A DNA stretch of 64,000 bases from Austropuccinia psidii (lineage: Eukaryota; Basidiomycota; Pucciniomycetes; Pucciniales; Sphaerophragmiaceae). The notes below the pieces were generated by a model. It was given only the letters and a program-made list of their open reading frames with translations. It did no database searches and had not been told where the DNA came from. Positions 1 to 10,237 of this stretch are shown one piece after another; positions within the stretch are counted from its first letter, which is position 1; every line of letters begins with the position of its first letter. The position numbers and the translations under genes were made by a program. Location: the NCBI GenBank assembly GCA_023105745.1, contig JALGQZ010000007.1, forward strand, positions 2,029,592 to 2,093,591, read 5' to 3'.

Positions 1-2
1 CC

Positions 3-560
3 CTAGAGGTTCCCATTTTGGTCACCAGAAAAGATGGAAAACTTGGAAGATTGAAGAGAAATTTGGTGGTTCAAGATGAAATTGATATTGATGGAGAAGA
101 GCTTGAAATGACTACCCCAATCCAGAAAAGAAGAATCCAATCCACTTCACAATTCCCAGTCCAAGCCAGTACCACCAATAATGAAGTGATCAGGTCCCCT
201 CAACCACCTCAGCTTCCAATTAGATCCCCAACCAGGCCCTCCACACTGGCCTCCACCTCTACCAATATCCAACCACCAGTGGCCAGCACTTCTAGAGACC
301 CAATGTCTCCAGAACCTGAATCAATCTTTGAAAACCGTTGCCGCTGGAATATTACTGGAAACTTCACTGATCAGAAAAGGGTGAACAAGAAAGTGGTAAC
401 CTCTCTATTTCCTGAAGTTGATGCTTTGACTGAGGTGTTTGTTGATAAGGCTATGAAGAGTGCTATTCCAGGGGAGCCCACTGCTGCTTTGGCCAGGGAG
501 GCAGTTGCTTATGAAGATGCCATGGTTGTTAAGTTTAGAGAAGCCTTGAAGAAATTTTGA
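3..560 (+). CDS. Convergent accessory gene of element A1 (3' part, open)
   Basis: An open frame of about 185 codons enters from the left edge and ends with TGA at 558-560. It begins with a basic stretch (RKDGKLGRLKRN), has a long Pro/Ser/Thr-rich middle, and ends in a compact domain with W, IPG, A..AVAYED and a C-terminal FREALKKF. It lies opposite to the pol of element A1 and stops about 700 bp from the pol stop. A broken homologue occupies the same place in A2 (54402-55522) and shares EVPI, DGEE, the IPG...YED...F tail and the Pro/Ser linker. No known domain is recognised and the function is unknown. It resembles, from memory, a very abundant protein family annotated in myrtle rust. The frame is intact here although the neighbouring pol is dead. 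The first exon is off the window. Confidence 0.75.
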   Translation, partial: LEVPILVTRKDGKLGRLKRNLVVQDEIDIDGEELEMTTPIQKRRIQSTSQFPVQASTTNNEVIRSPQPPQLPIRSPTRPSTLASTSTNIQPPVASTSRDPMSPEPESIFENRCRWNITGNFTDQKRVNKKVVTSLFPEVDALTEVFVDKAMKSAIPGEPTAALAREAVAYEDAMVVKFREALKKF

Positions 561-1260
561 TGAGGATTATATGTAGCTTATATTTACCATTACTAGTGTT
601 TGCTCTTTATTATTAAATAAATTGAATCCCCAAACAAGATATGGCAGCTATGATTGCTGCTTTTGAAACAAGAAATGAAAAATAAATCATACAAGTAAAA
701 GAAAATGAAATAAAATAAAAATGAAAAAGAATTGAGAGAAAAGAAGAGAGTAAAGAAAGAAATAAGAAATGCCTGAGGGTTGTCCTTCTTGTGGTGAGTT
801 GCTTGATTTTGGCCAAAATGTTCTGAAAGATAAAATCAAGAATTTGATGCTCACAGTGTGGCCAAGGTAATGTTTTACAAGAAGTAGACCCCTCAGGGAT
901 GCATACCAGGAGATGGAACTTAATCTCATAACTTCCACTCCCAACCAAGCACCATAATTGAAAAAGAAATTATGCCATAACATGAATTGTGGTAATGAAT
1001 GTCTTGAAGGATAATTTATGGCATGATTAAAGAAAGAAAAGAAAATAAGAGAAAAGATTGGGCGATATCTTTATGAAAGGTCCAAAATCTTGAGGGTATG
1101 ATGTTGAAAGGCCTTCTGAACCTGTCCAAAGAATTGACAAGTGCTCACAAAGTGGCCAAGGTGATTCTTACAACAACTTTGGGTAGAATACCCCCTTAAA
1201 GGTGCATGCCAGGGGAGGAACTTACTTTCATAAACTCCAATCCCCACCAAGCACCATAAA
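561..1260 (-). repeat. Non-coding gap of A1 between pol and convergent gene, with two direct repeats
   Basis: This 700-bp gap separates two converging stops. It holds two diverged direct copies of a roughly 115-bp unit, at 846-957 and 1141-1260. In pol sense each copy begins GGTGCTTGGT, continues through TAAGTTCC and CTGG.ATGCA, and ends CCTTGGCCAC..TGTGAGCA. The same two units at the same spacing recur in A2 (53702-53822 and 54009-54115). The gap is probably the shared 3' processing zone of pol and the opposing gene; that role is inferred. Confidence 0.7.
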
Positions 1261-4200
1261 TCAAACTCTTGAGGCATTTGGGCCAGGCTTGTCTGGATAC
1301 AAAGTGTGAAAATCCTTGAAAAGGTCTGGGGAGTTGGTAAGGTTGGAATCTGGCTCCCAAGTTGTTCTTTCTGGGTCTTCATTGAATCCTTTCCACTCCA
1401 CTAAATACCATAATGTACCTCTCTTGAGTTTTGAGTCCAGAACCTGAGCCAATTCCCATTCTTCTTGCTCTTCCACTATGACTGGAGGTGGTGGCAATTG
1501 GTGTTGATTTGGGATAGTTGATTGCTTCACTGGTTCTAACAAGGACACATGGAAGACAGGGTGAACTGACTTCCATTGTCGAGGCAACTTGAGGTGAGAT
1601 GCATGGCTGCCAATCTTCTTGAGAACTTCAAAGGGTCCCAACCATCTTTCTGAAAGTTTCTTGGTGGGTCTTGTTGTCTTGATGTTCTTAGAAGCTAGCC
1701 ATACTTTGTCCCCAGGTTGGAAATCAGGTGGAATTGCTCTATTTCTATCTGCATACTTCTTAAAACGCTTTATTTCTGACTCTAATTCTTCTTTGACAAC
1801 TTGCTGTACTGATTGGAGTTTTGATGATAACTTCCCAGCAGGTGTATCTTGAGAAATGTGAATTGAATCAAAGCTGGGATTTCTTCCATAAATAGTGAAA
1901 AATTGAGACTGTTTTGTTGATGAATGTTCTGCATTATTATAGGCAAATTCATCCAGAGGGAGCCAGGTGGGCCAGTCATCTTGATGGTAACTGACATACA
2001 TCCAAAGATACTGTTCTAGAATCTGATTTACCCTCTCTGTCTGTCCATCTGTTTCAGGGTGAAAGGCAGTTGAAAGATCTCTTGATATCTTGAGCTGCTG
2101 ACACAATTGAGTCCAAAATGATGAAACAAATAATGAACCTCTATCACTAACAATACTGATTGGAAGACCATGTTTGAAAAAGACATGATGAATGAATATT
2201 TGAGCTAAGTCCAAAGCAGTGATTGTTGAATAAGTTGGAATAAATATTGCCATTTTTGAAAATCTGTCTACAACTACTAAAATTGAATCAAAGTTGCTTG
2301 AAAAGGGAAATTGAGTGATAAAGTCCATTGATAAAGAATTCCAAGGACCAGATGGAATTTGAAGAGGCTTGAGTAGCCCAAACTTCTTATGGTGGATGCT
2401 ATTGTTTCTTGAACATTGCGGACATGAGGACACATAGTCCTTGATTAATTGATTCATGCCAGCCCAATAAAAATCCCTCTTGATGAGCTTGAGGGTCTTC
2501 TCCTGGACAGGATGGCCAGCCAACGGTGAGTCATGACGCTTTTGAAGAATGTCCAATTGAATTTCATGATTGCTTGGAATGACTACTCTATCTTTGAACA
2601 ATAATAATTTTGCTTGAGGTTCAAGAGAATAGTCTGGGACTGATTCTCCTATTGCTCATTTCTTGATGATTTCCTTATAATCTTTGTCTTGCCATACTTG
2701 TCTTTGAATTTGATCAACTACATCTGAAAACATATCAGCTTTTATTGAAAAGAATCTTGACTCTTTAATTTCATTTTGCTTGAGAACTTGATGAAAATTT
2801 TGAGGATTCTTGCTAATGAAATCCACCCCCTCTCTGGGTACATGTTGTCCCAACGTGACAAGGCATCTGGTAAAGAGGCCAGCCTGCCTGGGCGGTAAGT
2901 GATGGTAAAATGGAATTCAGATAGAAATTCTGCCCAATGGGCTTGACAACGAGTAAGGACTTTAGAGGACATAAAATACTGAAGAGAACAATGGTCTGTC
3001 AAGACCTCAAAGGAATCAGAAAGAGAAAGGAGAAAAGCTCTCCAGCGCTTGAGAGCCCAAATTATGCCAAGGAGTTCCTTGTCATGAATTTCATAGTTGA
3101 GTTCAGCTGAAAAGAGCTTGCGACTATCAAATGAAATGGGATGCTTTCCTGAGTCATTCACCTGACTCAGTACAGCACCCAAGGCATAATCAGAAGAATC
3201 AGTCTCTACAATAGTTGGTAGAGAAGGATTGAAATGAGAGAGGATAGGAGCAGTGGTGAAAGCTTCTTGGAGTATTTGAAACTGACTAAGAGCTTCCTCA
3301 TTGAAGATAAAGGGAGAAATTTTTTTAAGGAGGGAAGTGAGAGCAGAGATTTTTTTGGAATAATTTTTAATGAAACAACGATAAAAGCTGGCAAAGCCAA
3401 GAAAAGATTGGAGGGCCTTGATGTTCTTGGGCTGAGGCCAATTGAGGATTTGTTTAACTTTTGAAGAATCCATCTTGAGGCCATCACTTGAAACAACATA
3501 GCCCAAGTATTCCACAGTTGAGGCATGGAATACACCCTTTGAGGCTTTAGCAAACGAATTATTGTCTCTCAGTCTTTGGAGAACAGAGGCCACATGTTTA
3601 ACATGTTCATCCAAAGAGCTAGAGAAGACCATAATATCATCTAAGTACACTACAACAAAAATATCCAAATAATCTGCAAAGATATCATTCACAAGATTTT
3701 GGAATGAAGCTGGAGCATTGGTTAAGCCAAATGGCATAAGCAAATACTCATAACTACCATATTTGGTTCTAAAGGCAGTTAAGTGCTCATCCCCCTCTTT
3801 AATTCTCAGCAGATTATAAACACCACACAGATATATCTTGGAGAAGATAGTAGCACCATTGCATACGGTAAGAAGCTGGTTCATAGGAGGAACAGGATAC
3901 CTGTTCTTCCTAGTGACAGCATTAAGTTTGCGGTAGTCAACACACAAACGCAGACCACCATCCTCTTTCTTGACAAAAAGGACAGGTGCTCCTGTTGAGG
4001 AGGAGCTTTGTCTGATGAAACCTTTCTCTAAATTCTTTGAAATGTAGGCCCGCAGTGTTTCTGACTCATTCTTTGATAAAGAGTAGATAACACCAACTGG
4101 AGGTAGAAGACCCTCCAGTTCGATATGATGATCACAGGCACGGTGTGGAGGAAGTTTCTCTGCTTTCACTTGGGAGAATACATCCAAATATTTGTGATAA

Positions 4201-4940
4201 ACAGGAGGGACTACCTTCAGCACATTTTCAATCTCTTCTGGCTCTTCCTCCTCGTCCCACTGCTCCTCCAGGGAGGCATGAAAAGATAAAGGAGGAAGGT
4301 CCATATCCCCTTGAAAGAGATGAAGTGAAGATATAGCAACATCTTCTCCAACATCTTTTATCTCTTTGAAGACTTCATCTCTTAATGGAAGTAATGACTG
4401 AGAGGGAAAAATGGAGGGGTTATGGACAGAAGGAGGAAGGGAAGGTGTCTTAAGTTCCCCAACCAGAGCAACACTGTTGAAAGAAGTGGAAAAGTCATTA
4501 CTAGTAGAAGAAATAATACCACTAGAATCCTTATGACTAGAATCATAGGTTATCAATCCATTTTTCCAATCAATAATGGGATTAAAATGGTAAAGAAAAC
4601 CATAGCCCAATATCAGGTCTTCTCCCTTGGGTGAATCTATGATAAGGAAATCCCATTCAAAGCTTGGGAAGGAAGGTAAATAAACAACCCACTTGGTATA
4701 ATGGGTGATGAACAGGGAAGTGGATTCATTGGAATCCAAAATGAAAAGAGGAATCTTTTCAGGGAGCTCTGACATGGTCAATGAGTACTTTAGAACAAAA
4801 TTCTTTGCAATAAAAGAGTTTGTAGCACCAGAATCAATTAGAATACTATAAAAAATAAGAAATTTTAAAGATTTCTTGACACTAGTATTCAGAGTGCACA
4901 ATTGTGCTCTTGAAGGAAATACGTGAGAACCATTGAACAC
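1261..4940 (-). pseudogene. pol: Ty3/Gypsy chromodomain-type pol of element A1 (PR-RT-RNase H-IN-chromodomain)
   Basis: Reading down the minus strand: an aspartic protease DSGA motif (about residue 38), RT with YLDD (plus-strand about 3638), RNase H with ALGAVLSQ, a TDH motif and the DALSRW tether, then integrase. Integrase has an HHCC finger (RHDSPLAGH, CPQC), D-D-E residues in SMDFITQ, SDRG and TDGQTERVN, a GPF module (WLGPFEVLKKIG) and a C-terminal chromodomain (WYLVEWKGF, TTWEP). Three defects are visible: a frameshift around 2830-2850 after RNase H, a stop at about 2656, and a substituted RT motif A in which the expected catalytic Asp reads Tyr (SKIYLCG, about 3829). The chromodomain would target insertion through histone marks. 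The copy is non-autonomous. Confidence 0.93.
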
Positions 4941-4954
4941 ATTATGATCCCCAC

Positions 4955-6299
4955 TCAGGCTTTTCCCTGCTTGCTAGGGAAGCCTTTTGATGAACCTTGC
5001 CTATTCTAAGGCCTCTTGAAGCATTTTTCAAATGGGTGTTTACCACCACAATAATTGCACAAGCCTTCTTTAATCCTCCTCTCCTTTTCAGAACCAATTA
5101 ATTTGTTGTCCTTATTGAGGAGAGCAGCATGAGGCTTGTCTTTGGACATTTGAGAATTCTTCCCCTTCTTATTCTTCTTGTGATAAGGCATCTTAGATGA
5201 TGAACTTTGAGGGGGCTTGGAGGAGTTGGATTCACTGATTGGAGGCTTCTTCTCTTGATGACTACCCTTCTCCTTCTGCCTCTCATGGTACCTGGTATCT
5301 AATTCCAAGGTGATGTCCATGAGTTCTTGAAGACTATCAAAAGCTCCAGGGTGAGAAGCCAATTGGTCCAACAATTTTGATGCCAAGCCTCTCCTATACA
5401 CATGAATATAGGCCCTTTCCCCCAGTCTCCAATTCTTGACATTAAACTTCTGAAATCAGCTATGTACAATGAAACTTGACCACTTTCCCTCATCATCGAA
5501 TTGTCCAACTCTTGTTCAGCTTTTCTGACTTCATTGGGATCACCAAACAGAGTGAATAACTGGGCTTCAAATAACTGCCAGTTATTGAGGAGACAAGATG
5601 GGTCTTCATTGGAGATATTTTAGAGGTAAGGTTCAATCCATTTGCCAGCTCTACTAGGAAGAAAAGAAGTTGAGTAAAGCACCTTCTTCCTGTCAGAGAA
5701 GAAGTTTTCTGGGTCATTATGAAAGATTAATTGACAGGATTGAATGAATCCTCTCAATTTATGAGCTTTAGTATCATCATAAGAATCAGGTGCCTTCATT
5801 GATGGAGTTTTGAATTTTCCTTTGGGGCAACTGCTTGAGTGAGCTGTCCCATAAACTGAGTAATTTGCTCCATCATCTTGAGGAAATTTGGTTCAGCTTG
5901 AGAGACAGAAGGTTGATTAGAAAGGGCTAGATTTGGAGCCTAAGGAGCTTCAGGGGCACCTGCCAAGGCAGCTGCTACTTCAGTCTCCTCAGATTCTTCC
6001 TCTTCCACAGACTCCTCCCCCTCCTCATCTTCAGCTTCCCTCAATCTACTCCTAGGCCCTTGAGAAACACCAGGATAACCACCCAATAGTCCAGGGAATG
6101 ATCTTGATCTTCTAGACTTCACACCTCCTCTTCTGGAGGGTGCTGCTCCTTCCATTGGTGGTCCTCTGTCCAAATTTGCACTCAGTTGATGAACTGATGA
6201 TGTGCGGTCAAGAGGAGCCCTTGCTGTAGGAGTAAGAACAGCTTTATGTCTCTGGGATCATGTATTCTTGGCTGGTGGGCTATGCTGAATTGGCATCAT
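4955..6299 (-). pseudogene. gag: gag of element A1
   Basis: Starts at MMPIQHSP (ATG 6299) and ends KQGKA-stop at 4955. An acidic, Arg/Ser-rich N-terminus is followed by the Gag core (GFIQSCQLIFHNDPE, WIEPYL, FGDPNEVRKAEQEL) and a lysine-rich tail with one zinc knuckle CNYCGGKHPFEKC (C-X2-C-X3-H-X4-C, about 5045). The frame is broken by stops after AKNT, EAP and IEPYL, by a stop at about 5003, and by frameshifts around 5400-5500. Two of the stops fit CGA-to-TGA or similar single changes. The protein would form the virus-like particle shell. It lies just upstream of pol, which is in a different frame. Confidence 0.85.
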
Positions 6300-7029
6300 G
6301 AAAGAAGAATGAATAAAACTTGATGATACTTTGAATAAAATAAGGCTTGACCAAATCAAATTATATGAGAATATTGATGATCTTGAAGAATCAATAAACA
6401 GTCTTTAAGTGAAAATACTCTGAGAAGTCTTGAAGAATGAAAATGACAGAATAAAATTCTTATGGATAATCAATGTCAATCAATAAATCAATTCAAGTCA
6501 ATCAAGTCAATCCAAAATCAAATCAATTAAGTCTTGAGGAATTCAATCAATATCTTCAAAATCAATTCAATCAAATCAAATCTTGAGGATAAATCAGCTA
6601 TCTTGAGGAATCAAATCAATCAAAGTCAAATCAAAGTCTTGAGGTGAAATCAATGTCTTGAGGAATCAATAAATAAATAAATAAATCTTGAGAAATTTCA
6701 AAATCAAAATCACTGAATACCCCAAATCAATAGAATCCCTGAATGATGAATCAATTAACCCAAATAATTCCACTCAAATAACATGATAAAACCTGAATTC
6801 AGACAAAAAGAGAAATGAGAATGATAAAGAATAAAGTGAAATGGTCAGCAGAATTTTTGAAATGAGAAAGAGAATCAATTCTCATTTGAATGAAATGAAT
6901 GAGATGAAAATTGATGAGAGATAATGAAATCATAAAAATCGTAAAATCATGAAAAGATCATAATTGAAGAATGAGAGAAATGAATAAAATGAATGAAAAG
7001 AAGAAGAAATTATGAGTTAATTAAAATAA
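6300..7029 (-). repeat. A1 untranslated leader rich in CTTGAGGA/TCAATCAA motifs
   Basis: A 730-bp stretch between the 5' LTR and gag without coding potential. Between 6380 and 6700 the motif CTTGAGGA or a close variant (CTTGAAGAAT, CTTGAGAAAT) recurs about eight times at irregular spacing, embedded in AATCAA/TCAATCAA runs and a short (AAAT)n tract near 6667. No convincing tRNA-type primer-binding site follows the LTR. Confidence 0.6.
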
Positions 7030-7753
7030 TGTCACAGGGGCTCTTCTAAATGAATAGGGCCTGGCACTCAGTGAAAAGACTTACTTATGGAGGGCTCAGA
7101 ATAAAATACTCAATGATAAGAGTAATGAAAGAAGAGGATAAATTCCTAGTCATAAAATAATAATCATTAAAAGATATTAGAGAAAAACAAAAGCAATAAT
7201 AAAGAGCCAACCACAAATAATCCTGTACCACTGTTTCAACCTGTTCAGAAAAGAGAAAAGGATTAATAAAGGATATGGCCACCAGGACTCTACTGAACAG
7301 GTGAGGGAAGGCAAAGACTAACTCAATAAATAATAAAATAATATTTCTTGATGAAAAATAAAATAATATTAGATAATAAATCCAATATTTTAATTAACTG
7401 GGGGAAAAGCCCCCAGGTGGGTGAAAGGGGGCTGGTATATGTGAAAAAGTGCCAGCCTGGTGTTTGAGTGTTGAGAAATAATGACTGTATGATTGAGGAA
7501 CCTGTATTTGAGATGTGAAACTGTATTGGTGTATCAAATACAGTTATTTGAATCAATACAGGTATTTGCGCCTGTATTGAGGACAGGTCTGTATTTGGTG
7601 AATCCTGTATTTGGGCTTTGCCTGTATTGAGCTGCATTGAGGATTGGAACTGTATTTGGTGAATCTTCCATGAAACCCCTTGCTGATTAGGTGTTGGAAG
7701 ATTTTCCATTAGTAATGAGTGGTAATGCCCTGCCTGTCTCCATGGCTGTGACA
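7030..7753 (-). repeat. 5' LTR of element A1 (A-type LTR)
   Basis: On the minus strand it starts TGTCACAGCCATGG (7753) and ends CCCCTGTGACA (7030), giving inverted termini TGTCACA/TGTGACA. Internal landmarks shared with 26489-27198, 47198-48714 and 57982-58736 are a U3 rich in AATACAG, the string CACATATACCAGCC, a CCCCC/GGGGG block, GGCCATATCCTTATTAA and GGTTGAAACAGTG. It interrupts the D gag frame at 7754. The flanking AATAC (7754-7758) is the candidate target-site copy; the partner is off the window. AATAA at 7025-7029 also matches 4/5 and could mean a solo LTR, but the A leader and gag follow directly. Confidence 0.8.
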
Positions 7754-8350
7754 AATACATTCTCCATGGCATCCTGCTGAATCTTTGGGATTCTGTAGCC
7801 CTGGCTGTAAGGATATTTGTCTGGTGTTTTGACTTTGCCCTTGTTCTGACCATGTGGCTGCTTCTTCACATTGAAGTTGCTTCTGCTGGCTACTGGGGCT
7901 GTTTTTGGCATTTGCTTGGGTGTTGGAGGGTTGTTTTCCCTCCATTCTGCTTTTAAAAGCATCATGTTTTTCTTTTCCATCAATGGATGCCATCCATTGA
8001 GTAACTTTCAAGTGTTGGAATGGCCCAGGAATTTTCTCACAGTCAGGTAGAAATTCATGGAGCTTCTCCACAGATATGCAAGGATCTGGTACTCTTTGTG
8101 CTGCAATGCATTGTGGTATGCCTTCTGGCTGGCTTTGTAAATGTCTGCTGAGGCTTCTTGTGGTGGTTTCAGCTCTGTTTAAAGGTAAAACAGTATTATC
8201 AGCTTCAGAATGGCATAATTTGTTAGTTTGGGATCCATTTAATGACACTTGTCCTTCTGTAACTGATTGCGTTCTGCCATAATCACATCTACAACCTTTT
8301 TGGGAGCTTCTTGAGGGGTTATATCTTCCTCCTGATCTTTTTGGAGGCAT
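7754..8350 (-). CDS. gag: Family D Gag N-terminal frame (frame a), cut off by A1
   Basis: Open from ATG at 8350 (MPPKRSGGRYN) to the A1 insertion at 7753. The start codon lies 14 nt upstream of a candidate 3' splice site (AAAAAG, 8337-8342). The identical arrangement occurs in B1 (18317), C (61853) and the other D copy (59612), each starting M-x-P/H-x-R-x-G. Near its end this frame reads LQNPKDSAGCHG, the equivalent of LQNPKEGKDSHG leading into the Gag body of B1. I therefore take it as the N-terminus of Gag made from unspliced RNA. It overlaps a second conserved frame on the same strand. Confidence 0.6.
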
Positions 8351-8598
8351 ATTTTATGATTAAAAAGCTTAAAAATAGTAATTTTACGTCAAACACTTAC
8401 CATTAGCCAGATCCTTTGCCTTCTGAGGGGTATTACCTATGTCCAAGTTAATTAATTCAGAAGAAATTGGCTCTGGTTGGTTGTTCTGAGCTATAATTAC
8501 TATGCTATTATAGTCAAAATTGCCAGCACTGGCAGGAATAATGCTAGTAGCTGTTGATTCAGTTTCACTATTTTCTTGTCTTATGATGTTATCAGACA
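7754..8598 (-). CDS. Family D spliced overlapping gene (frame b), broken
   Basis: Exon 1 is 8401-8598 (198 nt, acceptor TTTTAG before TGTCT, donor GTAAGT). A 64-nt intron (8337-8400) follows, then an acidic exon (DQEEDITPQEAPKKVV). Further on, the frame not used by Gag reads ASADIYKASQ, LWRSSMNFYLTVRKFLG and GWHPLMEK, aligned with the B1 and C proteins (EIYQ, LW.G.MNSYL..K.F, GW.P). It ends in YPYSQGYRIPK..AMENVF at the A1 insertion. One in-frame stop follows FLGHSNT. The second intron is not clearly placed in this copy. The function is unknown. Confidence 0.5.
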
Positions 8599-8811
8599 CT
8601 AAAATCAATGAAAAAAGCAATTATTTAAGTAAAAAAAATGATTTTTCAAAACAGAAATGAAAAATAAGACCTCACTTATAATATGAAAAGGTTTCTTTTT
8701 TGTAGAATTTTTGAATTATAAGTATTTTTTATGGATTTTTCAAATTTTCAAATATAATAAAAGGGATTTAAAAAGAGTCAAAATATATGTCACAGGTAAA
8801 ATATCATTTAT

Positions 8812-8822
8812 GGGCCCTCAAA
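8812..8822 (-). other. Primer-binding site region of the left D element
   Basis: Directly after the LTR end (CCTTACA) the minus strand reads TTTGAGGGCCC, a one-base variant of the TTTGGGGGCC found in B1 and C. TGGGGGCC would pair with a tRNA 3' end GGCCCCCA; the tRNA is not identified. Confidence 0.5.
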
Positions 8823-9726
8823 TGTAAGGTGTGGATATGAAACTTTGATTAAAAATAAAGTACTTTTCCTGTCCTCAAAATTTGTATAAGGTAAGAATTG
8901 ACTAGGAATAGTATGGAATAAGATTTTCAAGAGAAAAAATGCCAATTTCATTATTTTACCAACAATAAAAATTTATCCAAAAATACTCTAAAAGAGATAT
9001 TTAAGGCTACAAAAGAAATTTATTCAAGAGAAATTTCAATTGGAATGAATTGAGCAAAGAACTGCAGGAAATTAATATAAGAACAGAGTCTTTAAAAAGA
9101 TTATTAAAGAGAAAACACGCCTAAAAGTGACCAGAGTGAATTTTGAAAGAGAGTAAGAAAGCTAACAGTGATGAAAGATGCTTTAATTCACTTATGGGGT
9201 GGTTCAAGGGTAAAACTGATTATAAGAGTTACAAAAAATGATTATAATTATTTTTTCAAGTGGCTAAAAGGTTTAAAATGATTTAAAAAGGGTGATTGGA
9301 GTCTTTTATTGATAGTTTTAACAGTGTTTGAACCAATTGTAAAAGGAAAAGATTCTAACATGAAGAGAACAGTGGAGGAAAGAAGACATTCTTTTATAGC
9401 CATCAATTCTCTTACTCTAAAAGGAAAAAATTTTTCTTTTCAAGCGGGGGAAACACTCTGACAACACAAAATCCAATTATGGCATCATTGAGCCCTGATT
9501 TAGACCAAAAAGGGGCTGGTTTTAGCCATTTTGGACCCTTAAATCAGCTATTGCTATAGTAATACCTTGTTTTAAGCCTTCAAAACACGTCAGAATGTGT
9601 GTAAGAGACGAAAAACCAGTTAAAACTGTTTTCAAAATGATCTTTATATCTTAAGGGTATTTTTACCCTCTTGGAAACAGTTAAAACTGCCCTGGTTGGT
9701 ATCAAAATCTCATCATCAATTGAGAC
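8823..9726 (-). repeat. 5' LTR of the left D element, distal part (R-U5 side)
   Basis: Ends ACACCTTACA at 8823 and is continuous with 22603-23461 once the C/B1 insertion is removed (about 1.76 kb in total). Bases 8823-9204 match the other D LTR end at 58737-59162. It contains a TATA-like box (minus strand GGCTATAAAAG, 9391-9401). TSD GAGAC (9722-9726) marks insertion of the solo C LTR. Confidence 0.75.
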
Positions 9727-10237
9727 TGTAAGATGTGTCTATGAAACTGTTGATAATATTACTATTAATCAACAGTACTATGACTGCTCTTATGAAATGT
9801 AATAATAAAGAATTTTTATAACCACAATTAAATAATTAAATAATTATTTCTTTTACGTGTTATACACTACTAGTGATTATAACAGCAAGCAGTAATTGTC
9901 TACAAGAATCAATTACAAGAAGAATTTAATAATAAAAACTTCTTTTATCAAAATAATAAAATTTTTTTAATATATAATTATCTTTTACAAGAATAATTAT
10001 AAAGATAAATCTTTCAGAAAACTATTCCTAGATAAAAAGTTTAAGAATTAAGATAAATAACTCACTATTAATCCAATGAACCTTTTTAGAAGATAATAGT
10101 AGAGAGATTTGACATAGAATTGTGGATTTAATGGATCAAAATTGATTTATAACAGTATTAAAACAATATATAGTTGATTTCATATGATTTCACGTCCTTA
10201 TGATTGATTTCTGAAAGAATAAAACATATAAGAAAAG
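9727..10237 (-). repeat. Solo C LTR, left half
   Basis: Minus-strand end of a C-type LTR (…CATCTTACA, 9727). It matches 60700-61254 of the plus-strand C element. The right half is 21219-22602, separated by element B1. Perfect 5-bp TSD GAGAC at 9722-9726 and 22603-22607. Confidence 0.85.

Noticed and set aside
7025..7758. Reading the LTR at 7030-7753 as a solo insertion because AATAA/AATAC flank it
   Set aside because: A leader, gag and pol of the same orientation follow directly, and A2 ends in the same LTR type; the near match is probably chance in AT-rich DNA.
7323..7853. 176-codon open frame on the minus strand
   Set aside because: It runs across the D gag / A1 LTR junction at 7753-7754; most of it is LTR U3 sequence and it is not a gene.
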